A DNA stretch of 64,000 nt, taken from CAWCGU01 sp963838095. Lineage in GTDB: Bacteria; Actinomycetota; Thermoleophilia; Solirubrobacterales; 70-9. A program made the translations under genes and the position numbers. Shown in pieces: positions 17,841 to 25,874 of the stretch. The DNA lies in the NCBI GenBank assembly GCA_963838095.1, contig CAWIPO010000008.1, positions 124,001-188,000 on the forward strand, read 5' to 3'. A model generated the notes under the pieces. The model was not told the DNA's origin. It did not search any database and saw nothing but the letters and a program-made list of their open reading frames with translations. Positions within the stretch are counted from its first letter, which is position 1. Each line of letters starts with the position of its first letter.

Positions 17841-19349
17841 GTGACCACCGACCAGACACAAGACGCTTCGCCGTCTGAAGGCGGCGATCGCAGGCGCTGG
17901 CTGGCGCTGTACGTCCTTTGCGCCGGGATGCTGATGATCGTGCTCGACATCACGATCGTGAACGTCGCCCTGCCTTCGATGCAGGACGACCTCGGGTTCT
18001 CGCAGAGCAACCTCGCCTGGGTCGTGAACGCCTACCTGATCGCCTTCGGCGGCCTGCTTCTTCTGTCCGGGCGGATCGGCGACCTGATCGGTCAGCGCCG
18101 CGTCTTCCTCGCCGGCCTGGCGGTGTTCACGCTCGCGTCGCTTCTCTGCGCCGTCGCCCAGACCCAGGGGATGCTGATCGGCGCGCGCTTCCTCCAGGGC
18201 GTCGGCGGGGCGCTCACCTCCGCGGTGATCCTCGGGATGATCGTGACGATGTTCCAGGAGCCGCGCGAGCAGGCGAAGGCGATCGGCGTCTATGCGTTCG
18301 TCGCCTCCGCGGGCGGCTCGATCGGCCTGCTGGCCGGCGGCGCGCTCACCGAGGCGATCAACTGGCACTGGATCTTCTTCATCAACGTGCCGATCGGAAT
18401 CGCGACAGCGTTCCTGGCGCTGAGGCTGATCGACGGCGGCAAGGGGATCGGGCTCGACAAGGGCGCCGACATTCCCGGCGCCGTGCTGCTCACCACCGGG
18501 CTGATGATCGGCGTCTACTCGATCCTCGAGGTTGGCGAGCAGGGCTGGGGATCGACCCAGACGCTCGTGCTGAGCGCCGTCTCGCTGGCCCTGGTCGGCG
18601 CGTTCGTGGCGCGGCAGGCGCGAATCCCGAACCCGCTGATGCCGCTGCGCCTGTTCCGGTCGCGCAACGTCTCGGGAGCGAACGTCGTCCAGGCGCTGCT
18701 GGTGGCGGGGATGTTCGGGATGTTCTTCCTCGGCGCGCTGTACCTACAGGAGATCCTCGGCTACGACGCGCTCGGAGTGGGGCTCGCGTTCCTGCCTGCG
18801 ACGATCGTGATGGGGACGATGTCGCTGCGCTACTCGGAGCGCCTCAGCATGCGCTTCGGGCCGCGCAACGTCCTCATTCCCAGCCTGGTGCTGATCGGCG
18901 CCGGCCTGCTGCTGTTCGCGCGAACGCCGGTCGACGGAACGTACTTCACCGACGTGATGCCGCCGATGATCCTGATCGGGCTCGGCGTGGGCGCCTGCTT
19001 CCCGGCCCTGATGATGCTGGCGATGTCGGGCGCGACGATGGAGGACTCCGGCTTGGCGTCCGGGCTGGTCAACACGAGCGCTCAGGTCGGCGGCGCGATC
19101 GGGCTGGCGCTGCTCGCGACGCTCGCGACAGAGCGCACCAACGGCCTGCTCGCCGACGGCGAGTCGGCCAACGCTGCGCTCAACTCGGGCTTCCACCTCG
19201 CCTACCTGATCGGCGCGGCGCTGGTGGCGGTTTCGCTGGTGGTGGCCGTGGCGGTCCTGCGCTCGGAGCCGTCGGCAGGGCACGAACAAGCATCGAGAGA
19301 CCAGCAGGGCCCAGACGCTGCCGAGGCCGCCTACGCCGAAGCGGCATAG
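17841..19349 (+). CDS. MFS efflux transporter, DHA2 (EmrB/QacA) family, 14 TM
   Basis: This 502-residue drug:proton antiporter has 14 predicted helices. Marks of the DHA2 family are LDITIVNVALPSMQDDLGF in helix 1 (motif D1), SGRIGDLIGQRRVFLAGL (motif A), GARFLQGVGGALTSAVILGM (motif B) and SAGGSIGLLAGGALTEAINWHWIFF (motif C region) followed by NVPIG. GTG at 17841 is preferred because AGGAGA lies 7 nt upstream; an in-frame ATG at 17811 lacks such a site. A short Ala/Glu-rich cytosolic tail follows. It likely exports toxic hydrophobic compounds. It follows the VOC gene by 36 nt and may share its transcript, tying it to the ECF circuit. Confidence 0.92.
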   Translation: MTTDQTQDASPSEGGDRRRWLALYVLCAGMLMIVLDITIVNVALPSMQDDLGFSQSNLAWVVNAYLIAFGGLLLLSGRIGDLIGQRRVFLAGLAVFTLASLLCAVAQTQGMLIGARFLQGVGGALTSAVILGMIVTMFQEPREQAKAIGVYAFVASAGGSIGLLAGGALTEAINWHWIFFINVPIGIATAFLALRLIDGGKGIGLDKGADIPGAVLLTTGLMIGVYSILEVGEQGWGSTQTLVLSAVSLALVGAFVARQARIPNPLMPLRLFRSRNVSGANVVQALLVAGMFGMFFLGALYLQEILGYDALGVGLAFLPATIVMGTMSLRYSERLSMRFGPRNVLIPSLVLIGAGLLLFARTPVDGTYFTDVMPPMILIGLGVGACFPALMMLAMSGATMEDSGLASGLVNTSAQVGGAIGLALLATLATERTNGLLADGESANAALNSGFHLAYLIGAALVAVSLVVAVAVLRSEPSAGHEQASRDQQGPDAAEAAYAEAA

Positions 19350-19357
19350 GGGTGCCA

Positions 19358-19388
19358 GTAGAAACGGGCCATATAGGCCCGTTTCTAC
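19358..19388. terminator. Strong hairpin terminator between convergent genes
   Basis: GTAGAAACGGGCC and GGCCCGTTTCTAC form a perfect 13-bp stem with a 5-nt loop (ATATA), between the stops of the efflux and sulfatase genes. It is symmetric and could end transcription from both sides. Confidence 0.8.
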
Positions 19389-19403
19389 ACAGACCCCCTC
19401 GGG

Positions 19404-20792
19404 TCACCGCCGTAGCTGCTCCATTTCAGCCTTCAGCTCCGCTTCTATCTCGTTGAACGCCTGCTGGCCGGCCAGGTTCTCGAGTTCGTACGGGTCGCTT
19501 TCGAGGTCGTACAGCTCGCGCTCGCCCGTGTCGTACTCGGCGTACATCCACTCCTCGGTGCGGATGCCCCAGAAGCTCGGCGCGGTTCCTTCGTAGAAGA
19601 CGTGTTGGAGCAGGACCGGGCGGTCCAGCGTCGTCGCCGCTCCGGTGAGCAGCGGCACCAGGCTCTCGCCGTCCACCTCGGTCGGGATCGGCGTATCGGT
19701 CATCTCGGCGATCGTCGGCGCGATGTCGATCGAGCTCACGAGCGCGTCCACCCGGCCGGCGGTCTCCTGTCCCGGCCAGCGCACGAGCAGGGGCACGTGG
19801 ATGCACTCCTCGTACGGACAGTCCTTTTGGAGGTTTCGGTGCGCGCCGAGCGCGTAGCCGTTGTCGGATAGGTAGATCACGATCGTGTTGTCCAGCTCGC
19901 CGCTCTGCTCCAGGACCTCGAACAGGCGCTTGACGGCGTCGTCCACCGACAGCAGCGTCTCCCACTGGGCGCGGCTCTGCTCGATCGCCTCCGCCTCGCT
20001 CGCGTCCGGAAGCTGCGACCAGTACTCCGGGCTGGGCTCCGCTGGGCGGTTGAAGCTGGGCGGCAAGCTGACCGGCTCGTCGTCGAACGCGGTCTCGTGG
20101 CGAGGCGCCGGGGTGCGCGGGGAGTGTGGGCCCGAGGGCGAGAACCAGAGGAAGAACGGCCGCCCCGCGCGCTCGATGAAGCCGGAGGCCTTGCGGGCGA
20201 GGACGTCGGTGGAGTAGTCGCTGACGCCGCTCCCGTAGGAAGTGGAGCCGTCGGGCTCGATCAGCGTGTAGTTGTAGTAGGGCTCGCCCTCGCCGGCGAA
20301 GGCGGCCCAGTCGTCCCATCCCGGTGGGATGTAGTCGAAGCCCTTGCTCCACGGATAGAGGTTGAGGTACTTGCCGAAGAGGCCGGTCTCGTAGTCGTTC
20401 GCCTGCAGCCAGGTGGCGAGGGTGGAGGAGGGGTCGAACTTTTCGGCGACGAGGTTGGTGACGATCCCGTGATTGTGGGAGTAAAGCCCGGTGAGCAGGG
20501 TCGCCCGCGTCGGGCAGCAGAGCGGGTTGTTGTCGTAGTAGGAGCCGAACTCGGTGAAGCCCGGCTCCGAGCTCAGAAAGGGCATCCGCTCGATCGTCCC
20601 GTACGGCTGGTCGTCGGTGACGATCAGGATCACGTTCGGAGGCGACTCCACCTCGGACGGCTGACCTGTCGGCGATGGCTGCGACGCCGTGGTCGAGCCG
20701 GCAACGGTGGAATCTTCGGAGCCGTCGGATCCGCACCCGCCTCCGACGCCGAGTGCGATCGCGGCGAGTATCAGTACGGCGATCGCGGCCAC
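19404..20792 (-). CDS. Sulfatase (formylglycine type), probable lipoprotein
   Basis: This 462-residue type I sulfatase hydrolyses sulfate esters outside the membrane. The metal ligands appear as NVILIVTDDQ (Asp60, Asp61). The modification signature C-x-P-x-R is present in LCCPTRATLLTG with Cys92 as the expected formylglycine precursor, and the later SDNGYALGAHRNLQKDC holds further ligands. The N-terminus is a hydrophobic segment ending in GGGC (Cys20) before an Asp/Ser-rich linker, a likely lipoprotein signal although the -3 residue is not the usual Leu. Closest in plan to arylsulfatase/N-acetylglucosamine-6-sulfatase. GTG start; its -10 (TACCAT) lies 5 nt upstream in the 21-bp spacer shared with the cyclase gene. 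No formylglycine-generating enzyme gene is in the window. Confidence 0.9.
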   Translation of the reverse strand: MAAIAVLILAAIALGVGGGCGSDGSEDSTVAGSTTASQPSPTGQPSEVESPPNVILIVTDDQPYGTIERMPFLSSEPGFTEFGSYYDNNPLCCPTRATLLTGLYSHNHGIVTNLVAEKFDPSSTLATWLQANDYETGLFGKYLNLYPWSKGFDYIPPGWDDWAAFAGEGEPYYNYTLIEPDGSTSYGSGVSDYSTDVLARKASGFIERAGRPFFLWFSPSGPHSPRTPAPRHETAFDDEPVSLPPSFNRPAEPSPEYWSQLPDASEAEAIEQSRAQWETLLSVDDAVKRLFEVLEQSGELDNTIVIYLSDNGYALGAHRNLQKDCPYEECIHVPLLVRWPGQETAGRVDALVSSIDIAPTIAEMTDTPIPTEVDGESLVPLLTGAATTLDRPVLLQHVFYEGTAPSFWGIRTEEWMYAEYDTGERELYDLESDPYELENLAGQQAFNEIEAELKAEMEQLRR

Positions 20793-20813
20793 AATCCATG
20801 GTAGCTTCGCCGC
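20793..20813. promoter_or_regulatory. 21-bp divergent promoter region
   Basis: Only 21 bp separate the divergent starts. The minus-strand -10 TACCAT (20798-20803) and the plus-strand -10 TAGCTT (20802-20807) overlap by 2 bp, each 5-6 nt from its start codon. Confidence 0.55.
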
Positions 20814-22370
20814 GTGGCGCTTGGCTGGCTGATTCCGCGGCCCGACGAGCCCGGGGCGGCGCTCGCCAAGCGGACCCGGGTCCTGCTGACCGCCTCGCTC
20901 GCAATCGCAAACCTCTTCGGCGCGGCGATCGTGTTCACGCTCGGGGCGCTGGTGTTTCCGCTGCCCGACATCGACGATCCCGAGGCGGCTCGGCTAGGCG
21001 CCCTGGCCTTGACGGCCGCCTATCTGCTCGTGTCCGTGCCGCTCGGCACGGTTTGGGGCCTGCGCCGGCTGCGAACAGGCCGTTCCTGGCTCGATGAGGA
21101 CCGCGCGCCCACCCCCGAGGAGCGCCGGATCGTGCTCCAGGGACCGCGCCGGATCGTTTCGGTCCACGTGGTGATCTGGTCCATGGCGGCGCTGCTGTTC
21201 GGCGGGCTTGGCGTCGCCCTCTTCTCGCTCGAGGTCGGGCAGCGGGTTTTGCTCCTGGTCCTGTTCGGGGCGATCACGACCTGCGCGGTCGTCTATCTGC
21301 TCGCGGAGCGAGGTCTGCGCCCGGTTGCGACCAGAGCCCTGGCGGAGGGCGTGGGCGAGCAGCGAATCGGGCCCGGAATAACCACCCGCACGCTGATGGC
21401 TTGGGCGCTCGGAAGCGCCGTGCCGATCCTCGGCTTGATGGGGATCGGGCTCTCGACCCTCGTCGAGCACGACTTCAGCACGACGGAGCTGGCAGGGCTG
21501 GTGCTCGCGATCGGCGGGATTGCGCTCGCGGCCGGATTCCTGATCGCGCTGCTCGCGGCGCGCGCGGTCGCCGACCCCGTCGTCTCCCTGCGCAAGGCCG
21601 TGATGAGGGTCGAGAAGGGTGAGCTCGACGTCGAGGTGCCGGTGTACGACGGCAGCGAGATCGGGCAGCTACAGGCTGGCTTCAACAGCATGGTCGCGGG
21701 GCTGAGAGAGCGAGAGCGCGTCCAGGATCTCTTCGGCCGCCACGTCGGGGAGGACGTCGCCCGCGCCGCCCTGGAGGAGGACGTCGAGCTTGGCGGCGAG
21801 ACTCGCGAGGTCGCGATTCTCTTCACCGACATCGTCGGCTCGACACGGCTCGCCGCCGAGCGGCCGGCGCACGAGGTCGTCGAGCTGCTGAACAGGTTCT
21901 TCTCGGTCGTCGTCGAGGTCGTTCACCGGCATGGCGGCTGGGTGAACAAGTTCGAGGGCGACGCCGCTTTGGCGGTGTTCGGAGCCCCCGCGCATCTCGA
22001 TGACCCCTTCTCGCGCGCGCTTGCCGCCGCCCGCGAGCTGAGCGAGCGCCTGCCGGCTGAGGTGCCCGAGATCGGGGCGGCGATCGGCGTCTCCGCCGGC
22101 GAGGTGGTGGCCGGCAACATCGGCGAGGAGAGCCGCTTCGAGTACACGGTGATCGGGGACCCCGTGAACGAGGCCGCGCGTTTGACCGAGCTTGCGAAGG
22201 GCCAGCCGGACCGGCTGCTCGCCTCCGACGCGATCCTCTCCCGCGCCTCGAGCGCCGAGTCCGGTCGCTGGGAGCTGGGTGAGTCGGTCGAGCTGCGCGG
22301 GCGAGCGGATGAGACCCGTCTCGCGCGTCCGAAGGGCGCCGTTGGCACCCAGCCGGCCGGGCGTCGATGA
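20814..22370 (+). CDS. Membrane adenylate cyclase (class III) with HAMP domain
   Basis: This 518-residue cyclase produces cAMP. It has about six hydrophobic helices in residues 20-245, a HAMP linker (AARAVADPVVSLRKAVMRVE...DGSEIGQLQAGFN, about 245-300), then a class III catalytic domain from residue 315. Catalytic residues look complete: metal Asp in FTDIVGSTRLA and in KFEGDAALAVFG, and the transition-state Asn/Arg in GDPVNEAARLTELA. The family is that of the many Mycobacterium HAMP cyclases. Start is GTG at 20814, 6 nt after the -10. The CNBD flavoprotein 10 kb away is a possible cAMP receiver (inference). Confidence 0.92.
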   Translation: MALGWLIPRPDEPGAALAKRTRVLLTASLAIANLFGAAIVFTLGALVFPLPDIDDPEAARLGALALTAAYLLVSVPLGTVWGLRRLRTGRSWLDEDRAPTPEERRIVLQGPRRIVSVHVVIWSMAALLFGGLGVALFSLEVGQRVLLLVLFGAITTCAVVYLLAERGLRPVATRALAEGVGEQRIGPGITTRTLMAWALGSAVPILGLMGIGLSTLVEHDFSTTELAGLVLAIGGIALAAGFLIALLAARAVADPVVSLRKAVMRVEKGELDVEVPVYDGSEIGQLQAGFNSMVAGLRERERVQDLFGRHVGEDVARAALEEDVELGGETREVAILFTDIVGSTRLAAERPAHEVVELLNRFFSVVVEVVHRHGGWVNKFEGDAALAVFGAPAHLDDPFSRALAAARELSERLPAEVPEIGAAIGVSAGEVVAGNIGEESRFEYTVIGDPVNEAARLTELAKGQPDRLLASDAILSRASSAESGRWELGESVELRGRADETRLARPKGAVGTQPAGRR

Positions 22371-22394
22371 CCCTTGAGTCGCGAGAGGCCCCAC

Positions 22395-22400
22395 TAAACT
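22395..22400 (+). promoter_or_regulatory. -10 box before the first GT-C-like gene
   Basis: TAAACT lies 21 nt before the ATG at 22422. The transcript would begin close to a GTG at 22411 that opens a four-codon frame ending in TGA that overlaps the ATG (ATGA). Confidence 0.5.
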
Positions 22401-22421
22401 GCGGGCGCCTGTGAGCGCGTT

Positions 22422-24164
22422 ATGAGGGGATTTCTGTCATCGCTGGGCGCGGGTAACCCGCGTCGCCTCGGCCTGCTCGCGATCTGCGCGCTCGGCGTCG
22501 CCTGGGGCCTGATCATGCACTCGATGGGGTGGGCGCAGGCTGCCCACTTCGGCGAGGTCCGGGCGCTCGCCGCGGGCCAGGCGAACATCGACCGCTGGCA
22601 CTGGGAGGGCGGCGACAACGCCTGGATCGACGGCCATTTCTACTCCGTGAAGGCTCCGGGCCTCGCCGCAATGACCCTTCCCGCGTACCTGGGAATCGAG
22701 GCGCTCGGCGGCAAGGAGCTCGCGCGCGACGCGGCCAGGAACGCCCGCGACGCCACGGTCCCGAACTGGAAGCCGTTTTCGAATCCTCCGCACGAGAGCC
22801 ACGCCTACAGCCGCCAGCTCGAGCTCGACACCGAACGCCGGACCGAGGCGGCGTCGCCGATCGTCTGGGTGCTGACGCTGTTCGGCGCGGTGATCCCGGC
22901 GGTCGCCCTGCTGCTGCTCGTGCGCTGGATGGGCGACCGAATCGAGCCCGGATACGGGACTGCCGCTGCGGTGACGCTGGGCCTGGCGACGATCGTGATG
23001 ACCTTTGCTGCTGAGTACTTCTCGCACGTGATCGCGACCCTGTGCGCGTTCGCGGCGTTCGTCGTCCTCTTCCGCGAGCGTGAGGGCCCACCGCGCCTGT
23101 CGGCAATGGCGATCGCCGGCCTGCTCGCCGGGCTCGCGGTCAGCTTCGAGTACCCGCTCGGGCTCGTGGGGGTGATCGTCTTCTTCTACGGGCTCACACT
23201 CGGCCGCAAGCTGCCCCGCGCGGCCGTGTACGCCGCCGGCGCCCTGATCGGCGCGCTGCCGATCTTCCTCTTCAACCTGTGGGCGTTCGGGGACCCGCTT
23301 CACCTCGCCTACTCCGACGCCGTCGAGACCCAGGGATTCAGCGGCCATGCGGTTGTCGGCCTCAACGACGACGGATTCTTCGGGATCACGTTGCCGCGGC
23401 CCGACTCGGCGGTCGACCTCCTGTTCGCGGGCCGCGGCCTGCTGACGCTGACCCCGGTGCTGCTGATGGGCCTCGTCGGCACCGTGATGATGCGCCGCAG
23501 CGATCACCGTGCGGAGGCGAACGTGATCCTCGCGGTCACGCTCACATACTTCGTCTACAACGCCGGCTACTGGCTGCCGTTCGGGGGCGGATCGCCCGGG
23601 CCGCGGTTCCTCGTCCCGGTTCTTCCGTTCCTCGCCCTCGGACTCGCCACGGCCTATCGCCGGGCACCGGCTGTGACGCTGGGGCTGGCGATTCCGTCCG
23701 CGATCTGCATGCTGGTCGGCACGCTCACGTATCCCCTGATCGGGGACCACGGGATCGCCACCTGGGTGCAGCAGCTCCGCGGGGGCGACATCGAGCACAC
23801 GCTCTTCACCGTGCTCGGGGTCGAGGACTCCCGGCTGGCGGTTCTGCCGGTGCTCCTCGCCGTCGGCGTTGCGATCGCCGCCGCCGCCGCCGCGACCCCG
23901 CGGCGAGAGCTTGGAAGCATTCGAAACGCGGTCATCGCGATCGCCGTCTGGGCCGTCGTGTTCACCTTCGGCCCCAGCGTTGCCGGCGACGAGGTGGACT
24001 CGTTTGCCTTTGGAGGCGACGCGCTTCAGCTGCTCGCGGTCGGCGCCGTGGCCGCGCTCGCGACTCTGTTCATTCTTCGCCGGCGCGAACGCCGAGACGC
24101 AAGTCAGTCGACGGCCGGCGGCGGCGTCCCTGAGCCGGCGCTCGAGGCCGGCTCGATCTCGTAG
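22422..24164 (+). CDS. Polytopic membrane protein, GT-C glycosyltransferase-like
   Basis: This 580-residue protein has about 11-12 helices. The first loop after helix 1 carries acidic and aromatic residues (HFGEVRALAAGQ, WHWEGGDNAWIDGHFYSVK), the place where GT-C glycosyltransferases hold their catalytic Asp/Glu. A later PGPRFLVPVLPFLALGLA helix resembles that of related actinobacterial dolichyl/polyprenyl-phosphate-mannose-type enzymes. Function is inferred from topology only, and a non-enzymatic membrane protein is possible. The last 61 bp overlap the 3' end of the gene on the other strand. Confidence 0.65.
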   Translation: MRGFLSSLGAGNPRRLGLLAICALGVAWGLIMHSMGWAQAAHFGEVRALAAGQANIDRWHWEGGDNAWIDGHFYSVKAPGLAAMTLPAYLGIEALGGKELARDAARNARDATVPNWKPFSNPPHESHAYSRQLELDTERRTEAASPIVWVLTLFGAVIPAVALLLLVRWMGDRIEPGYGTAAAVTLGLATIVMTFAAEYFSHVIATLCAFAAFVVLFREREGPPRLSAMAIAGLLAGLAVSFEYPLGLVGVIVFFYGLTLGRKLPRAAVYAAGALIGALPIFLFNLWAFGDPLHLAYSDAVETQGFSGHAVVGLNDDGFFGITLPRPDSAVDLLFAGRGLLTLTPVLLMGLVGTVMMRRSDHRAEANVILAVTLTYFVYNAGYWLPFGGGSPGPRFLVPVLPFLALGLATAYRRAPAVTLGLAIPSAICMLVGTLTYPLIGDHGIATWVQQLRGGDIEHTLFTVLGVEDSRLAVLPVLLAVGVAIAAAAAATPRRELGSIRNAVIAIAVWAVVFTFGPSVAGDEVDSFAFGGDALQLLAVGAVAALATLFILRRRERRDASQSTAGGGVPEPALEAGSIS

Positions 24165-25822
24165 ACGATCACGTCGCCCAGCCGCTCGCGCGTCAGCGGC
24201 AGCCCGGCGATCGGGCGCGCGGCTGCGTCCTCCCACGCCGTCCCGTCGGCTCGCCTCGTGTGCAGGACGACGCTGCGCACACCCTCCGAGCGCAACAGCG
24301 CGACGCTCTCGGCGTCTGGAAACTCGCGCGAAATCCGGATCAGCGACGCCGTGTAGACCGGGTTCGTGCTCGAGCGCCCGTTGACGAGCGCCGGGAACCC
24401 GTCGCTCGACCACAGCAGGTAGCGGCGGTTGTCCTCGGGGCGGTCGGCCGGCAGGTGGAACTGCGGCGCCTCGATCTCGGCGAACGCGACCGGTGGCTCG
24501 GGAGCGACCGGCTGCGCCTGGTCGTCGAAGGGATCGAACGGGAGCCCTCGGCCCTCGACCAGGATCACCAGTACGAGCAGCGCCGAGACCGCCGCGGCGG
24601 CGCGGGCGCGGCCGCGCGCCGCGATCGCCCTCGCCGTCGCCTCGGCACCCGCCGCCGCCAGCAGCGCGAGCCCGAGCGAGGCGAACGTCACCAGCCTCCC
24701 CGGAACCCGGATCGCCTCCCAGCCCGGGAACAGCTCGTAGACGATCCGGTACGGATACAGCAGCCCGCCATCCTCGTGGAATCCGTAGGCAAGGACCATG
24801 AAGACGAAAACCCCCGCGAGCAGCCCCCAGCGAAGCCAGCGCGGAAAGCTCGAGGACCCGAGGCCCACGGCTGCAAGGATCACGATCGCAAGCCCCGGGA
24901 ACAGCGTCTTCTCGGGAATCGCCTCGAGGCCGTCTCGCAGCCCGGCGGTCGCTCCTCCCCAGATCAGGTTCTCGTCCGGGGCGATGAGAAAGACCTTCGC
25001 CGGGCCGGAGTAGCCCTCGATCGTCTCCGGCGATCTCTTCGCCTCCGGATGGTCCTCGGCGACCTGCAGGTATGGGCCGCTCAGGATCGCCGCTGTGGCG
25101 GTGAAGATCGCGCCGCCGACGAGCGTCGCGACCACGAGCCGGCGGTCGAGGGCCGGGCGGCCGCGGCGCAGCCAGACGATCAGCCAGATGCCCAGCAGGG
25201 TGAGCAACAGGTACGCGAGCGGCAGCCCCAGCGTCCAGCCGATCGAGAGCTGCCAGGCCGCCACAGCCCAGCCGGCGACTATCCATCCCGCCTTACCGAG
25301 CCGGTAGCCGCGCAGGCCGAGCGCGAGCGCGAGCGGGATCCCCCCGCTGGAGATCACGTGCAGGTGACCGTCCTGCTCGAGCCGGAAGGGTGCGAACGCG
25401 AACGCCGCGCCCGCTACCACCGCTCCCATCGGCCCGATCCCGAGCTCGCGCGCCAGCAGGTAGGCGCCCGCGAAGGCGAGGGCGTAGGCGAGCAGGAACA
25501 GGAGGTCGTAGCGGACGACCGCCGCCTCGCTCCCCGACCCGATCACGCTCAGCGGCGCGTAGCCGACGAGCGCGTCGGATAGCGCGAGCGTGTTCTCCAG
25601 CGGCCAGAACTGGTTGCTCTGGAAGAAATCCAGCGGCTGGTTGACCAGCGCATGCCCGCCCCAGGCCGCCTGCCATGCCTGGACGAGGGGATCGCCGATG
25701 TCCTTCGGGATCGTCTCGCCCAGGTTCAGGATCAGCGGCCAGTTCATGACGATCGCAAGCGCGACCGCGCCCAGGGCGAGAAGAAGCAGCTCCCGTTTCG
25801 TGATTTCGCGTCTGGCTGGCAT
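24104..25822 (-). CDS. Polytopic membrane protein, GT-C/YfhO-like
   Basis: This 572-residue protein has about 10-12 helices in residues 12-440 and a C-terminal soluble part (residues 450-570). Early loop GETIPKDIGDPLVQAWQAAW carries the acidic pair expected of GT-C enzymes after helix 1; FQSNQFWPLENTLALSDAL follows. This arrangement is found in bacterial YfhO-like and other lipid-linked sugar transferases, so a cell-envelope glycosylation role is plausible but unproved. ATG start at 25822; a TACCTT box lies 15 nt upstream. Its 3' end overlaps the converging gene by 61 bp, with both C-termini Pro/Ala/Ser rich. Confidence 0.65.
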   Translation of the reverse strand: MPARREITKRELLLLALGAVALAIVMNWPLILNLGETIPKDIGDPLVQAWQAAWGGHALVNQPLDFFQSNQFWPLENTLALSDALVGYAPLSVIGSGSEAAVVRYDLLFLLAYALAFAGAYLLARELGIGPMGAVVAGAAFAFAPFRLEQDGHLHVISSGGIPLALALGLRGYRLGKAGWIVAGWAVAAWQLSIGWTLGLPLAYLLLTLLGIWLIVWLRRGRPALDRRLVVATLVGGAIFTATAAILSGPYLQVAEDHPEAKRSPETIEGYSGPAKVFLIAPDENLIWGGATAGLRDGLEAIPEKTLFPGLAIVILAAVGLGSSSFPRWLRWGLLAGVFVFMVLAYGFHEDGGLLYPYRIVYELFPGWEAIRVPGRLVTFASLGLALLAAAGAEATARAIAARGRARAAAAVSALLVLVILVEGRGLPFDPFDDQAQPVAPEPPVAFAEIEAPQFHLPADRPEDNRRYLLWSSDGFPALVNGRSSTNPVYTASLIRISREFPDAESVALLRSEGVRSVVLHTRRADGTAWEDAAARPIAGLPLTRERLGDVIVYEIEPASSAGSGTPPPAVD

Positions 25823-25860
25823 CAGCGGGGGTGCGAGAAGGTACAGACCGCGAAGCCCTC

Positions 25861-25866
25861 TAGGCT
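25861..25866 (+). promoter_or_regulatory. -10 box of the CPA2 antiporter gene
   Basis: TAGGCT ends 8 nt before the ATG at 25875. Confidence 0.55.
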
Positions 25867-25874
25867 CCGGCTAG

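Noticed and set aside
22437..25286. A 949-codon open frame on the minus strand over two membrane protein genes
   Set aside because: It is Arg/Gly/Asp-rich without domain motifs and lies opposite and out of frame with well-supported membrane proteins; such antisense frames are expected at this GC content.
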